Part shown: positions 17,933-26,300 of the stretch, in pieces | Layout of the letters: each line of letters opens with the position of its first letter | Numbering within the stretch: position 1 is the stretch's first letter | Source of the DNA: an uncultured Balneolaceae bacterium | GTDB taxonomy: Bacteria > Bacteroidota > Rhodothermia > Balneolales > Balneolaceae | DNA: 64,000 nucleotides | Reading direction: 5' to 3' | Assembly (NCBI GenBank): GCA_913057825.1 | Contig: CAJXOW010000005.1 | Coordinates: 1 to 64,000, forward strand | Notes under the pieces: model-generated | What the model was told of the DNA's origin: nothing | Database searches by the model: none | The model's input: only the letters and a program-made list of their open reading frames with translations | Position numbers and translations under genes: made by a program

Positions 17933-19678
17933 TTACCCCCTTTCCTCGATCACTCTCTCATAAGCAGACTTCAGTTTTTTGCCGGCAAGGGCCTCATTCA
18001 CGTTAAAGAGGTGATCTCCAACCTTTTCCAGCCGGTTGAGATAATCCAGAAATACAAAACCTATCTGGTTCGAGTAATTATTATCCTTCTCTTCGAGCCG
18101 GGCATAATGAAACTCCAGCAACTCGTCCCGACATAAATCGATCTGATTCTCAATGTGAAGGGATTTTTCAAGGTCGATATCCTCATACTCCTCGGACAGA
18201 TTTTCGCGAACATGACGTATCGCATCGTGTACCAAATCGAGCATCTTGCCGATTTTTTCTATAGCCTCTTCAGACAACTCATTTTCTTCCGCCTTCATTC
18301 GTTCGAACGTTTTCGACATCTGGAAGTAAATATCGGCCACCCGTTCCAGATCGTTGATCATACTGTGCATCCCCCGAATACGCCGCGTGGCCTGCTCCGT
18401 GAGATTAAAGCTGGATATTTTAGTCAGATACTCCGCAATCTCAAGCTCAATATTGTCGGTTATCTGTTCTCTTTTTTCAATCTTCTTCAAGAACCTGTCT
18501 TGTTTATTCTGCTTGTTAAGCAACAGGCCCTGCATGTTGAAGTGCATCTTCTCAATCAGCTTGACAAAAAGCTCGATCTCTTTATGGGCCTGGGAGATGG
18601 ACAGCTCGGGAGAAGACATCAAGCCCGATGAGATATATTGCAATCGATGCTGTGTATCCTCTTTTTCCTTTTGATATTTCTCTATGATTCTCACGATATA
18701 CGGCACAAACCCAACGAGCAGCAACAGGTTAATTACATTGAATGTTGAATGGAACAAAGAAACGGCCAGTGTAGCATTGGCCCTGCCGAGTTCATCGGTT
18801 GCGTGAAGAATAGAGCCCACCTCCGGATAGAAATAACTCATCGTGGCATCGATCCCCATCAGGAATGGCTGTAACAATATCAGCATCCATAACACCCCGA
18901 ACACATTGAACACCAGATGAAACCGGGCCGCCCTTTTTGCGTAGACGTTTCCAACTACAGCTGCAATATTGGCTGTTACCGTGGTACCGATATTTTCTCC
19001 GAGCACCATCGCCGCAGCCATCGGGAAATCGATCCACCCCTCAAACAACATTACAAGGGTTATCGCCATGGCCGCCGAAGACGACTGCGTAACCAGGGTC
19101 AAAACCGTGCCGGCCGCTACAAAAATTAGAATAGAAATAAAGCCGAACTCCGTGAATTGATCCAGAAACATGAACATCTCCGGATTCTGTTCAATATTCG
19201 GCACCCCATTTTTTACAAAATCCAATCCGATAAACAGGATTCCGAATCCGATCATCGCCTCAGCGAGATTCTTTAACTTCTCCCGGCCAATAAACATGAA
19301 TGGGAAAAAGACCCCGATTAACATCATGGCCAATGGGGTAATCTGCATCTTAAAGCCAAAAACGGAGATAATCCAGGCCGTTACCGTAGTACCGACATTA
19401 GCCCCCATAATCACACCCGTGGATTCCAAAAAGGTTATCAATCCGGCATTTACAAAACTCACAACCATAACCGTGGTGGTAGATGAAGACTGGGTAATCG
19501 ACGTCGTAGCGAATCCGGTGAGAATACCCCTGAACCTGGTGCTGGTCATCCCCTTGAGAATAGCTCGCAGCTTATTTCCTGCAATTTTCTGAAGCCCCTC
19601 GCTAAAGACTTTCATTCCATAAATGAAGATACCCAACGCCCCGATCAGCTGCAGAAAGTCCCAAACTGTATAAGTCAT
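17933..19678 (-). CDS. Na+/phosphate cotransporter family protein with PhoU-like domain
   Basis: 581 residues. Two inverted Na/Pi repeats are visible, each with the substrate signature: QSSSTTTVMVVSFVNAGLI in the first and QSSSAAMAITLVMLFEGW in the second. From about residue 350 the protein becomes a soluble helical PhoU-like domain (paired helices such as ELEIAEYLTKISSFNL). The NptA/YjbB type moves phosphate, and bacterial PhoU-fused members can act as exporters. It is flanked by hemF upstream, with no obvious functional link to it. Confidence 0.93.
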   Translation of the reverse strand: MTYTVWDFLQLIGALGIFIYGMKVFSEGLQKIAGNKLRAILKGMTSTRFRGILTGFATTSITQSSSTTTVMVVSFVNAGLITFLESTGVIMGANVGTTVTAWIISVFGFKMQITPLAMMLIGVFFPFMFIGREKLKNLAEAMIGFGILFIGLDFVKNGVPNIEQNPEMFMFLDQFTEFGFISILIFVAAGTVLTLVTQSSSAAMAITLVMLFEGWIDFPMAAAMVLGENIGTTVTANIAAVVGNVYAKRAARFHLVFNVFGVLWMLILLQPFLMGIDATMSYFYPEVGSILHATDELGRANATLAVSLFHSTFNVINLLLLVGFVPYIVRIIEKYQKEKEDTQHRLQYISSGLMSSPELSISQAHKEIELFVKLIEKMHFNMQGLLLNKQNKQDRFLKKIEKREQITDNIELEIAEYLTKISSFNLTEQATRRIRGMHSMINDLERVADIYFQMSKTFERMKAEENELSEEAIEKIGKMLDLVHDAIRHVRENLSEEYEDIDLEKSLHIENQIDLCRDELLEFHYARLEEKDNNYSNQIGFVFLDYLNRLEKVGDHLFNVNEALAGKKLKSAYERVIEERG

Positions 19679-19789
19679 CTTTCATTCATTGATTGCAAAA
19701 ATACAAAAATGAATTATCTCATTCTCCGAAATCAAGGTAGCCAATATAATAATATGAATCGATTTATTTTGAATGAAATCGGGAATATT

Positions 19790-19945
19790 TTCAAAAACCC
19801 GGGGATGGTTCTTCAGCCAGGGAAATTCGGCAGGTCCTTGCTTGAATTGGGCACTTGTCCTGGATACTGGCATCTAGGCAAAATACTTTATTTACCTTAA
19901 AGCCGAACAACCCAAGTGCTTTAGAACCATCCCCGGGTTTTTGAA
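19790..19945. repeat. Type 2 long-armed inverted-repeat element, copy 2
   Basis: Perfect 23-nt arms at 19790-19812 and 19923-19945 (TTCAAAAACCCGGGGATGGTTCT and its complement). Inside lie the family motifs TTCAGCCAGGGAAATTCGGC and GCCGAACAACCCAAGTGCTT, same orientation as copy 1 although the outer arm sequence differs from it. It lies between hemF and the Na/Pi cotransporter gene, 8 bp past the hemF stop. Confidence 0.88.
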
Positions 19946-19952
19946 GCAGGTA

Positions 19953-20900
19953 TTAATCAGTAGAATTGATCCAATTTATCGGTTCTTTCATTACGTTCAA
20001 CAAACGCTCTTCGCGACTACCGGGTTCGGGTTGATAATCATAGTCCCAGCGGACTTCCGGGGGGAGACTCATCAGGATCGATTCGGTGCGGCCCCCGGTT
20101 TTGAGTCCGAATTTCGTGCCGCGGTCGTGAATCAGGTTGAATTCCACGTAGCGGCCGCGACGGATTTCCTGCCAGTAGCGGTGATGATCGTCGTAGGGTT
20201 CGTCTTTTCGTCGGCGGACTATGGGGAGATAGGAATCGATAAAGGCGTTGCCGACCGAGGTAGTAAACTCATGCCAGTCCTCAATTGAGCGCTGGTCGTT
20301 GGCCCGCAGGTAGTCGAAAAAGAGTCCGCCGATTCCCCGGGCTTCCTCGCGATGTTCGTTATAAAAATACTCGTCGCAATCCTTTTTGAACCGGGGATAC
20401 AGGTCCTCCCCGTGGGGGTCGCAGGCCGATTTATGGACGCGATGAAAATGAACGGCATCCTCGTCCCACAAATAATAGGGCGTCAGATCGGCGCCCCCGC
20501 CAAACCAGGCGTCACGCACCTCCGACTGATCCTTGTCGTCATACAGCTCAAAATAGCGATAATTGGCATGGACCGTTGGAATCATCGGACTCCACGGGTG
20601 AATAATCAGCGACAATCCGGCTGCAAAAAACCACCCCTGCTCCACCTCAAAATGCTCGCGGATTGTCTCCGGCAGCTCGCCATGGACCTTCGAGATATTG
20701 ACGCCGCCTTTCTCGACCAGGGTGCCCTTCTCCATCACGCGAGTAACTCCACCCCCGCCGCCTTCACGATCCCAGGAGTCCTCGCGAAACGTGCCTTCGC
20801 TGTCTTCTTTCTCCAGTTCGGTGCAGATTTCGTCCTGCAGCTCCTCGATAAAGGTGGAAAATTGCTCGCGGATGGAGCTGGAGTTCGTTGAATCAGTCAT
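19953..20900 (-). CDS. hemF: Oxygen-dependent coproporphyrinogen III oxidase
   Basis: 315 residues. It decarboxylates coproporphyrinogen III to protoporphyrinogen IX with O2. Family signatures are GGGGGVTRVMEKGTLVEKGGVN (48-67), PTVHANYRYFE with H111, WFGGGADLTPYY (132-143) and GRYVEFNLIHDRGTKFGLKTGGR near the end. It shows that the cell uses the aerobic protoporphyrin branch. Haem genes hemE, hemD, hemC and hemA lie upstream on the same strand, after a small toxin-like pair. Confidence 0.97.
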   Translation of the reverse strand: MTDSTNSSSIREQFSTFIEELQDEICTELEKEDSEGTFREDSWDREGGGGGVTRVMEKGTLVEKGGVNISKVHGELPETIREHFEVEQGWFFAAGLSLIIHPWSPMIPTVHANYRYFELYDDKDQSEVRDAWFGGGADLTPYYLWDEDAVHFHRVHKSACDPHGEDLYPRFKKDCDEYFYNEHREEARGIGGLFFDYLRANDQRSIEDWHEFTTSVGNAFIDSYLPIVRRRKDEPYDDHHRYWQEIRRGRYVEFNLIHDRGTKFGLKTGGRTESILMSLPPEVRWDYDYQPEPGSREERLLNVMKEPINWINSTD

Positions 20901-20927
20901 TTTAATGATTATCTAATTATCAAAATA

Positions 20928-21263
20928 TTAAGAATCAATTGTATAGACTTTCCCCGGGTTCACTGATCTTATTTGACGCCCTGCGGACTCTACCAATTCC
21001 ACTAAGTCAGCGTAACGATTTGAACCCATTTTGAGTATAACTATAGCAATATCAAAGGACTCAATATTTTGTTGATGGGGTAAATGCTGGTCGTTGGTTA
21101 TAAATACATCAAACTGCTTTTGCGCTTTGGAAAGCAATTCTCCATTCTTTAATCCAGACCAACTCTCATCAATGACGGTGGATACGGTAAAATCCGCATT
21201 AACTTCCCGGAATCTATATTTAAGTTTTACGGGCAGGCACTCATCGAGCAGAATTCGAATCAT
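20928..21263 (-). CDS. DUF5615-type PIN-like protein, putative toxin
   Basis: 111 residues. The opening IRILLDECLPVKLKYRF and the later FDVFITNDQHLPHQQN are the DUF5615/Mut7-C-like PIN fold pattern with acidic residues at the first strand and after strand 3. Proteins of this family are commonly paired with a DUF433 partner, as here; the start overlaps the end of that gene by 4 bp (ATGA). An RNase toxin role is inferred from the pairing and not proven. Confidence 0.82.
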   Translation of the reverse strand: MIRILLDECLPVKLKYRFREVNADFTVSTVIDESWSGLKNGELLSKAQKQFDVFITNDQHLPHQQNIESFDIAIVILKMGSNRYADLVELVESAGRQIRSVNPGKVYTIDS

Positions 21264-21490
21264 TTAGCTGGCGAAACTCTTTTTTCTGCTCTTTCAAGTA
21301 GAATGATAGCTTGTTCACGATCAACAGAGGGAAAATCTTCCAGAAATTCTTCCAGCGAATCACCGGCTTTTATATAGTCCCACAATGCCTTCACCGGAAC
21401 CCGGGTCCCTTTAAAAACCGGAGCACCGCTCAGAATCTCTTTATCTCGTGTGATTATTTTTGATCCTTTTTTAACCATAATCTCTGGCAT
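21260..21490 (-). CDS. DUF433 family protein, putative antitoxin
   Basis: 76 residues. DUF433 hallmarks are GAPVFKGTRVPVKALWDYIKAGDSLEEFLEDFPSVDREQ, a short winged/helical DNA-binding-like domain. It is upstream of and overlapping the PIN-like gene, in the order usual for an antitoxin. The pair is wedged between hemE and hemF and could be transcribed with them. Confidence 0.85.
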   Translation of the reverse strand: MPEIMVKKGSKIITRDKEILSGAPVFKGTRVPVKALWDYIKAGDSLEEFLEDFPSVDREQAIILLERAEKRVSPAK

Positions 21491-21602
21491 TTAACTCATC
21501 ATGAAAAAAGATCTCTTACTCCCGGATTTTGTTAACGTAAAGCATTAAAATGAAGTATGCTTTTCATTATCAATAATATGAACCCTATACCTATTTCTCC
21601 AT

Positions 21603-22646
21603 TTATTTTTCATACTCCTTAACCGTATCAATAAACCGGCGGGCATTGTCGACGGGGACGTCGGGGAGGATGCCGTGTCCCAGGTTGGCGACATAGTTTT
21701 GCACGCCGAACCGATCGATCATACGTTTGGTGAGTCGTTCGATCTCTTCCGGCGGACCCAGCAGCCTGGACGGATCCAAATTCCCTTGCAGCACGATGTT
21801 ATTGCGGGTGGCCTCGCGGGCGTATTCGGGGGTGATGGTCCAGTCGATGCCCAGCGCTTCGGCCCCGCTTTTGAATCCGATGCGCTCGAGGGCGTACCAG
21901 GTCCCCTTGGGATATAATATCAGCGGCACCTCGTCGATTGCTTCGGCAATTTCCTGCAGGTAGGGCCAGGCGTAGCGGTTGAAATCCTCCGGACCCAGAA
22001 TACCCGCCCAGGAATCGAACAACTGCACGACCTGCGCCCCGGCCTCGATTTGCGCTTTCAGGTAGCTGATCGTCGCCCGGGTCAATTCTTTTAACACATG
22101 TTGGGCGGCATCGGGTTCACTAAAGAGAAACTGTTTGGCTTTGGCAAAATTTTTCGATCCCTCGCCCTGGACCATATAGCAGAAGAGCGTCCACGGCGCC
22201 CCGGCAAAGCCGATCAACGGCACGCGACCGTTAAGCTCCTTGCGGGTCAGGCGCATCGCGTCCATTACATAATCCAGTTTTTCAGGAATATCCTCCGAGA
22301 GTATAGAAAAAGCGTGGTCGGTCGTCCGAATCGGGTTATCGATGACCGGTCCCTTCCCCTTCACCAGTTCTACGTCAATCCCCAGCGCCTTCGGGATCGT
22401 CAGGATATCGCAAAAAAGGATCGCCGCATCCGGCTCCAGCTCGTCGATCGGCTGCTGCGTAATCTCGCAGGCCAGCTCGGGCGTCTGCACCCGCTCGAAA
22501 AAGGAATACTTCTCGCGAATTTTCATGTACTGCGGCAAGTAGCGACCCGCCTGACGCATCATCCACACCGGCGGACGTTCCACCTCCTCGCCTTTCAAGG
22601 CTCGCAGCAGTAAATCGTTTTTTAGTTCGGGAAAATCTTGGGGCAT
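21603..22646 (-). CDS. hemE: Uroporphyrinogen decarboxylase
   Basis: 347 residues, full length. It removes four acetate carboxyls from uroporphyrinogen III to give coproporphyrinogen III. Signatures are PPVWMMRQAGRYLPQY (25-40), ILFCDILTIPKALG with the catalytic aspartate, GFAGAPWTLFCYMVQG, and NLGHGILPDVPVDNARRFIDTVKEY at the end. Its start codon lies only a few bases from an AT-rich word array, so its promoter or leader would run through that array if it is not read through from hemD. Confidence 0.97.
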   Translation of the reverse strand: MPQDFPELKNDLLLRALKGEEVERPPVWMMRQAGRYLPQYMKIREKYSFFERVQTPELACEITQQPIDELEPDAAILFCDILTIPKALGIDVELVKGKGPVIDNPIRTTDHAFSILSEDIPEKLDYVMDAMRLTRKELNGRVPLIGFAGAPWTLFCYMVQGEGSKNFAKAKQFLFSEPDAAQHVLKELTRATISYLKAQIEAGAQVVQLFDSWAGILGPEDFNRYAWPYLQEIAEAIDEVPLILYPKGTWYALERIGFKSGAEALGIDWTITPEYAREATRNNIVLQGNLDPSRLLGPPEEIERLTKRMIDRFGVQNYVANLGHGILPDVPVDNARRFIDTVKEYEK

Positions 22647-22649
22647 TCT

Positions 22650-22837
22650 TTTGATTTATGATTAATAATTTATGATTTATGATTTATGATTTTTTTGTAA
22701 TCACCTTTGAGACTGCATAACTAATCTTGGAATGATTTAACTGTTGTACAATAAACCGAGTTCAATTAATGCTTCAATTTTATATGAAGTTATCTGTAGG
22801 ATAATCATTAATTATTAATCATAAATCATCAATCAAA
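22650..22837. repeat. GATTTAT/ATTAATG heptamer arrays, inverted pair
   Basis: Left array 22650-22692 has tandem GATTTAT words. Right array 22803-22837 is its reverse-complement counterpart (ATTAATTATTAATCATAAATCATCAATCA). The two face each other across a spacer of about 110 bp. The hemD stop codon (22833-22835) lies inside the right array and the hemE start is 3 bp from the left one, so the element fills the hemD-hemE space exactly. Confidence 0.8.
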
Positions 22838-23546
22838 ACCTGCTTTCCAAAACATCGGCCACTTTCCGAATCAGCGCTTCGGTGCCGGGTTTTTCGGCGA
22901 TGTGGACTTTGCGGTCGACCGACTCTCTCAGCCGATCGGCGGTGGTGGGTCCGATGGCGAATAATTTTACTTCCTCTTCCAGGTCTTCAAATCCCACGCT
23001 TCCTTCATAAGCCTCGACACCGCTCGGGCTGTAAAACAGGATGCCGTCGATGGTTCTTTCCGGGAGATCCATGTGTCGCAGTTGTGTTTTGTACACCTCT
23101 ACTTCTTCTACGTCGATGCCTTCTTCCTGCAGTCGATTCGTCAGCACATCACGACTTCGATTACCGGCGAAATAGATGGCGGATTTGACCTCCCCCTGCT
23201 CGATTATGTAATCGGCCAGTCCTTCCGCGTTGTTTTCCAGGGGGATTTCAGCCGATATTCCGATATCTTTCAAAGCACTTTGGGTTTTCGGTCCGACGGC
23301 ATACACCCGTTGATCGCCCATCACGCCGAGACCTTTTCGCTTGAGCTGCTCCAGGGCCTTGACGGTATTGCGACTGGTTACGATCCACCCGGCCATCGGG
23401 TGCTCGTTGATCACCTTGAGCACATGGTCCCAGTACTCGGGGAATTCAAACTCGAGGGCCGGTTCGATGATCGGATCCAAACCCAGCATGCGGGCATACG
23501 AAATCTGCTGGCCTTCCAGTTCTTTTGTTATTAAAACGCGTTTCAT
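22833..23546 (-). CDS. hemD: Uroporphyrinogen-III synthase
   Basis: 237 residues. It cyclises hydroxymethylbilane with inversion of ring D. The family is poorly conserved; visible supports are VLITKELEGQQISYARMLGLDPIIEPALEF at the start, GWIVTSRNTVKAL, VYAVGPKTQSAL, and the second half ILFYSPSGVEAY and LFAIGPTTADRLRE, matching the two-domain HemD fold. Position between hemC and hemE confirms it. Confidence 0.93.
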   Translation of the reverse strand: MKRVLITKELEGQQISYARMLGLDPIIEPALEFEFPEYWDHVLKVINEHPMAGWIVTSRNTVKALEQLKRKGLGVMGDQRVYAVGPKTQSALKDIGISAEIPLENNAEGLADYIIEQGEVKSAIYFAGNRSRDVLTNRLQEEGIDVEEVEVYKTQLRHMDLPERTIDGILFYSPSGVEAYEGSVGFEDLEEEVKLFAIGPTTADRLRESVDRKVHIAEKPGTEALIRKVADVLESRF

Positions 23547-23618
23547 TAAATTTCGCTGCTTTTAGCTTAAATGCGATATGATGATTTGTTCGCTTTAGAA
23601 GACTTAAATATGCTACTC

Positions 23619-23751
23619 ATTAGAGGTGAAAGGTGAAGGGTGAAAGGTGAAAGATTATTCTTGCAGGTATTATAGTTATGTATATACTGAATTCTATTAC
23701 GAGCTCGAATACACTTTCACCTTTGAGCCTTCACCTTTCACCTCTTCTAAT
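23619..23751. repeat. GGTGAAA heptamer arrays, inverted pair
   Basis: Left array 23619-23653 holds four tandem GGTGAAA-type words. Right array 23714-23751 is the reverse complement with one changed word (CTTTGAGC). The spacer is about 60 bp and AT-rich. It lies between hemC and hemD next to a type P repeat. Confidence 0.8.
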
Positions 23752-23771
23752 GTAATTTGTTGCTTCTTTCT

Positions 23772-23810
23772 GTCCTCCCCCTTTCCCCCTCCAAAGGGGG
23801 ACGTTTTTCA
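23772..23810. repeat. Type P repeat at the hemC stop codon
   Basis: GTCCTCCCCCTTTCCCCCTCC followed by AAAGGGGGACGTTTTT. The short C5/G5 hairpin plus T run is terminator-like on the plus strand. The hemC stop codon (23808-23810) falls immediately at the end of the T run. Confidence 0.7.
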
Positions 23811-24728
23811 ATTTTTGTTGCGGTGTTCAGCGACGACCTCGGCGGCACCTTCATCCAGTAGTCTTCGGGCGGCGTTGTGGCCCAGTTCTTTAGCCTGGTC
23901 TTTGGGGGCGTCGAGGGTGGTTTCGTAGCGTTGACGTCCGTCAAGCGACAACGCCACGGCTCGCAGGTGTACGTCTTTTCCGTCGATCCATCCCCATGCG
24001 CCGACGGGGGCGCTGCAGCCCGCTTCCATGTCATAGAGAAAGTCGCGTTCCAGGCGGGTGCAGAGTTCGGTGTCGGGGTCGTTCAGGGGTGCCAACGCTT
24101 CGAGTGCCGCCTCGTCTTCTTCCCGTGCGTGTACGGCGATCGCGCCCTGGGCGGGGGCGGGGACCATCCAGTCGAGGATCTTGTGTATGTGATCGTCCAG
24201 CCCCATCCGCTGCAGGCCGGCGGCTGCGAATATGGCGCCGTCCCAGCCGGCATCACGCACTTTTTCGATACGGGTATTTACATTGCCCCGCAGTCCGGTC
24301 ATTTGATGCTTGGGAAAACGGGAAAGCCACTGCGACTGGCGACGATTACTGCCGGTGGCGATGGTCGCTTCATAATCGGGATCATCCAGGAAGTCGATCC
24401 CCCGCGGCGCAAACAACGCATCCCGGGGATCACCGCGCTCCAAGACGGCGGCTACCTTGAGAGGCAGGGGATATTTGGTGGGTAAATCTTTATAGGAGTG
24501 GACCGCGATATCGATCTGATCGTCCATCAACGCTTCATCCAGGGCCTTCGTAAACACGCCCACCCCGCCCATCTCAGTCAGCGGCGTTTCGGTATCCTTA
24601 TCCCCCTGGGAAGAAATGAATTTCAGTTCGGAGTCGATTCCGTTTTTCTGAAGTTTTTCTTGCACATGCTCCGCCTGCCAGGTCGCCAGTTCACTTTCCC
24701 GTGTGCCGATACCTAGGCGCTTACTCAT
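23808..24728 (-). CDS. hemC: Hydroxymethylbilane synthase (porphobilinogen deaminase)
   Basis: 306 residues. It links four porphobilinogens on a dipyrromethane cofactor. The cofactor-bearing cysteine is C238 in DMEAGCSAPVGAWG. Other signatures are GTRESELATWQA at the start, DIAVHSYKDLPT with the catalytic aspartate, and LRGNVNTRIEKV. Its first 8 bp overlap the end of hemA, so the two are translationally coupled. Confidence 0.97.
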   Translation of the reverse strand: MSKRLGIGTRESELATWQAEHVQEKLQKNGIDSELKFISSQGDKDTETPLTEMGGVGVFTKALDEALMDDQIDIAVHSYKDLPTKYPLPLKVAAVLERGDPRDALFAPRGIDFLDDPDYEATIATGSNRRQSQWLSRFPKHQMTGLRGNVNTRIEKVRDAGWDGAIFAAAGLQRMGLDDHIHKILDWMVPAPAQGAIAVHAREEDEAALEALAPLNDPDTELCTRLERDFLYDMEAGCSAPVGAWGWIDGKDVHLRAVALSLDGRQRYETTLDAPKDQAKELGHNAARRLLDEGAAEVVAEHRNKN

Positions 24729-25986
24729 TCTGTTGACCGTTCTTGTCGCTCAGCTTGAACATATCCTCTACCACTTCCCGTACGTCGTCGGATTCATGAT
24801 TTTCCCGCAGGTGCTCGATCGAATGGGCCGCTATCTTGTTGACCAGCCGTTCGGTGGCGCGTTTAACCGATTCCAGCTCGTTATCTGAAATCTTGTGACG
24901 AAAGTGGTCGATCTCCTCCTGTCGCAGGTCGTCCAGTTTTTCATTCAGGGCTTTGATAGTCGGCACCACCTTCTGCTCGTCGATCCACTGACCGAATTTT
25001 TCGAGCTCTTCTTCAATAATCTTTTTCACATGGGGGATATTTTTCTCCCGTTCACGATAGGCCTGGTCGGTCACGTCCGACAGCCAGTCCATGTTGGCCA
25101 GATCCACAAAGTCAAGTTTTTCGATCTCGGGATCGATGTTGCGAGGGACCGACAGGTCGATCATCAGTTTGAACTTGCGATTCTTCTTCGATGCTTCCAT
25201 ATCCTCCATCGTCACCACCGGTTCACCGGCGCCGGTCGCTACAATAACCAGGTCGGCATCGGCGATGGCGGGCGACATATTATCAAAGTCGGATACTTCC
25301 AGGTCGTATCGATCGGCTACAAATTCGGCCCGTTCACGAGATCGATTAATCAACGTCAACCGCCCCGCTCCCATGCTCAACAAATTCTTGACCGCCACCT
25401 TTCCGATTTTCCCGGTGCCGATCAGCAGAATATTCTTGTCGGTCACATCATGAAACGTCTGGTTGGCAAACTGCACGGCCGCATAGGCGGTGGTTGCCGC
25501 ACCCTGGGCCAATGACGTTTCTGAACGCGAGCGTTTGTGGGCCCGGAAAACATGTTGCATTAAACGGTGCAGCGGACCATCCACCGCATCCATTTCACTG
25601 GCCAGTTTATAATCCTGTTTGACCTGCTTTATAATCTGAAGATCCCCCAGGATCTGCGAATCGAGTCCGACGGCCACCTGGAAAATGTGTTCCAGGGCTT
25701 CTCTTCCCTGTTTTTCAAATCCATAGCGATGAAACTGGTCAAGCGACCCATCCGTATAGGAGTTCAACAGTCGAATCAGCTCCTGCGGTGAAGCCTCCTC
25801 GGCATAAATTTCGGTCCGATTGCACGTCGAAACCGCCACCAGGCTGCTAATACCTTCGCGCCGTGCACCGTCGAGCAGTTCCCGCTTTTGATCCTCAAGC
25901 AGGCTAAACTGTTCACGCACGGTAATAGGAGCCTCCCAGTGGTTGACTCCGACGACCGTAAATTGTTTCATCTTCGGTTGATCCAT
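24721..25986 (-). CDS. hemA: Glutamyl-tRNA reductase
   Basis: 421 residues. It reduces glutamyl-tRNA(Glu) to glutamate-1-semialdehyde with NADPH and commits carbon to tetrapyrroles. The nucleophile is C55 in VAVSTCNRTEIYAE. GLDSQILGDLQIIKQVK, the NADPH-binding ILLIGTGKIGKVAVKNL and a long C-terminal dimerisation helix are in the expected order. First gene of the hemA-hemC-hemD-hemE run; a Bacteroidota-type promoter candidate lies about 40 bp upstream. Confidence 0.97.
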   Translation of the reverse strand: MDQPKMKQFTVVGVNHWEAPITVREQFSLLEDQKRELLDGARREGISSLVAVSTCNRTEIYAEEASPQELIRLLNSYTDGSLDQFHRYGFEKQGREALEHIFQVAVGLDSQILGDLQIIKQVKQDYKLASEMDAVDGPLHRLMQHVFRAHKRSRSETSLAQGAATTAYAAVQFANQTFHDVTDKNILLIGTGKIGKVAVKNLLSMGAGRLTLINRSRERAEFVADRYDLEVSDFDNMSPAIADADLVIVATGAGEPVVTMEDMEASKKNRKFKLMIDLSVPRNIDPEIEKLDFVDLANMDWLSDVTDQAYREREKNIPHVKKIIEEELEKFGQWIDEQKVVPTIKALNEKLDDLRQEEIDHFRHKISDNELESVKRATERLVNKIAAHSIEHLRENHESDDVREVVEDMFKLSDKNGQQNE

Positions 25987-26028
25987 ATTAATAACTGCGT
26001 TACCGACCCTGATAACTAATAGTTACTT

Positions 26029-26063
26029 CAAATTTACATATCATATTCATTAAACGCGCCAAA
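26029..26063 (-). promoter_or_regulatory. Candidate sigma-A-type promoter of hemA
   Basis: Read on the minus strand, a -33 box TTTG (26060-26063) and a -7 box TAAATTTG (26029-26036, fits TAnnTTTG) are separated by 23 bp. Transcription would begin near 26022, leaving a leader of about 36 nt before hemA. The upstream TTACATTTG could itself serve as an alternative -7 box. Confidence 0.4.
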
Positions 26064-26140
26064 TGTAACGAAAAATTCACTATTTACTTTCCCTGCCACG
26101 CTAATTTAAAATCAATCTAGAAAAAACCTGCGGTTTTTTA

Positions 26141-26300
26141 GCTCGAGGCTTGAGGCTCGAAGCTTGTTTGTTGCCGGTGACTCATTTTTCATCTTCACTT
26201 TTTCACTTCCTGCATTTAAGTAATTTCGCTACCAGTTTAGGTAGTTTTATATCGGGTTCATGATTCCGCTTTGAGCTTTGAGCTTTCAACTTTCAGCTCC
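26141..26300. repeat. Mixed word arrays: GGCTSGAR left, GAAAGYT right
   Basis: The left array 26141-26165 uses GGCTCGAG/GGCTTGAG words. The right array, about 26267-26300, uses AGCTTTGAGCTTTCAAC words (GAAAGYT family on the other strand). The arms are only partly complementary. The right array lies inside the 3' end of hemH and encodes its last residues. Confidence 0.65.
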
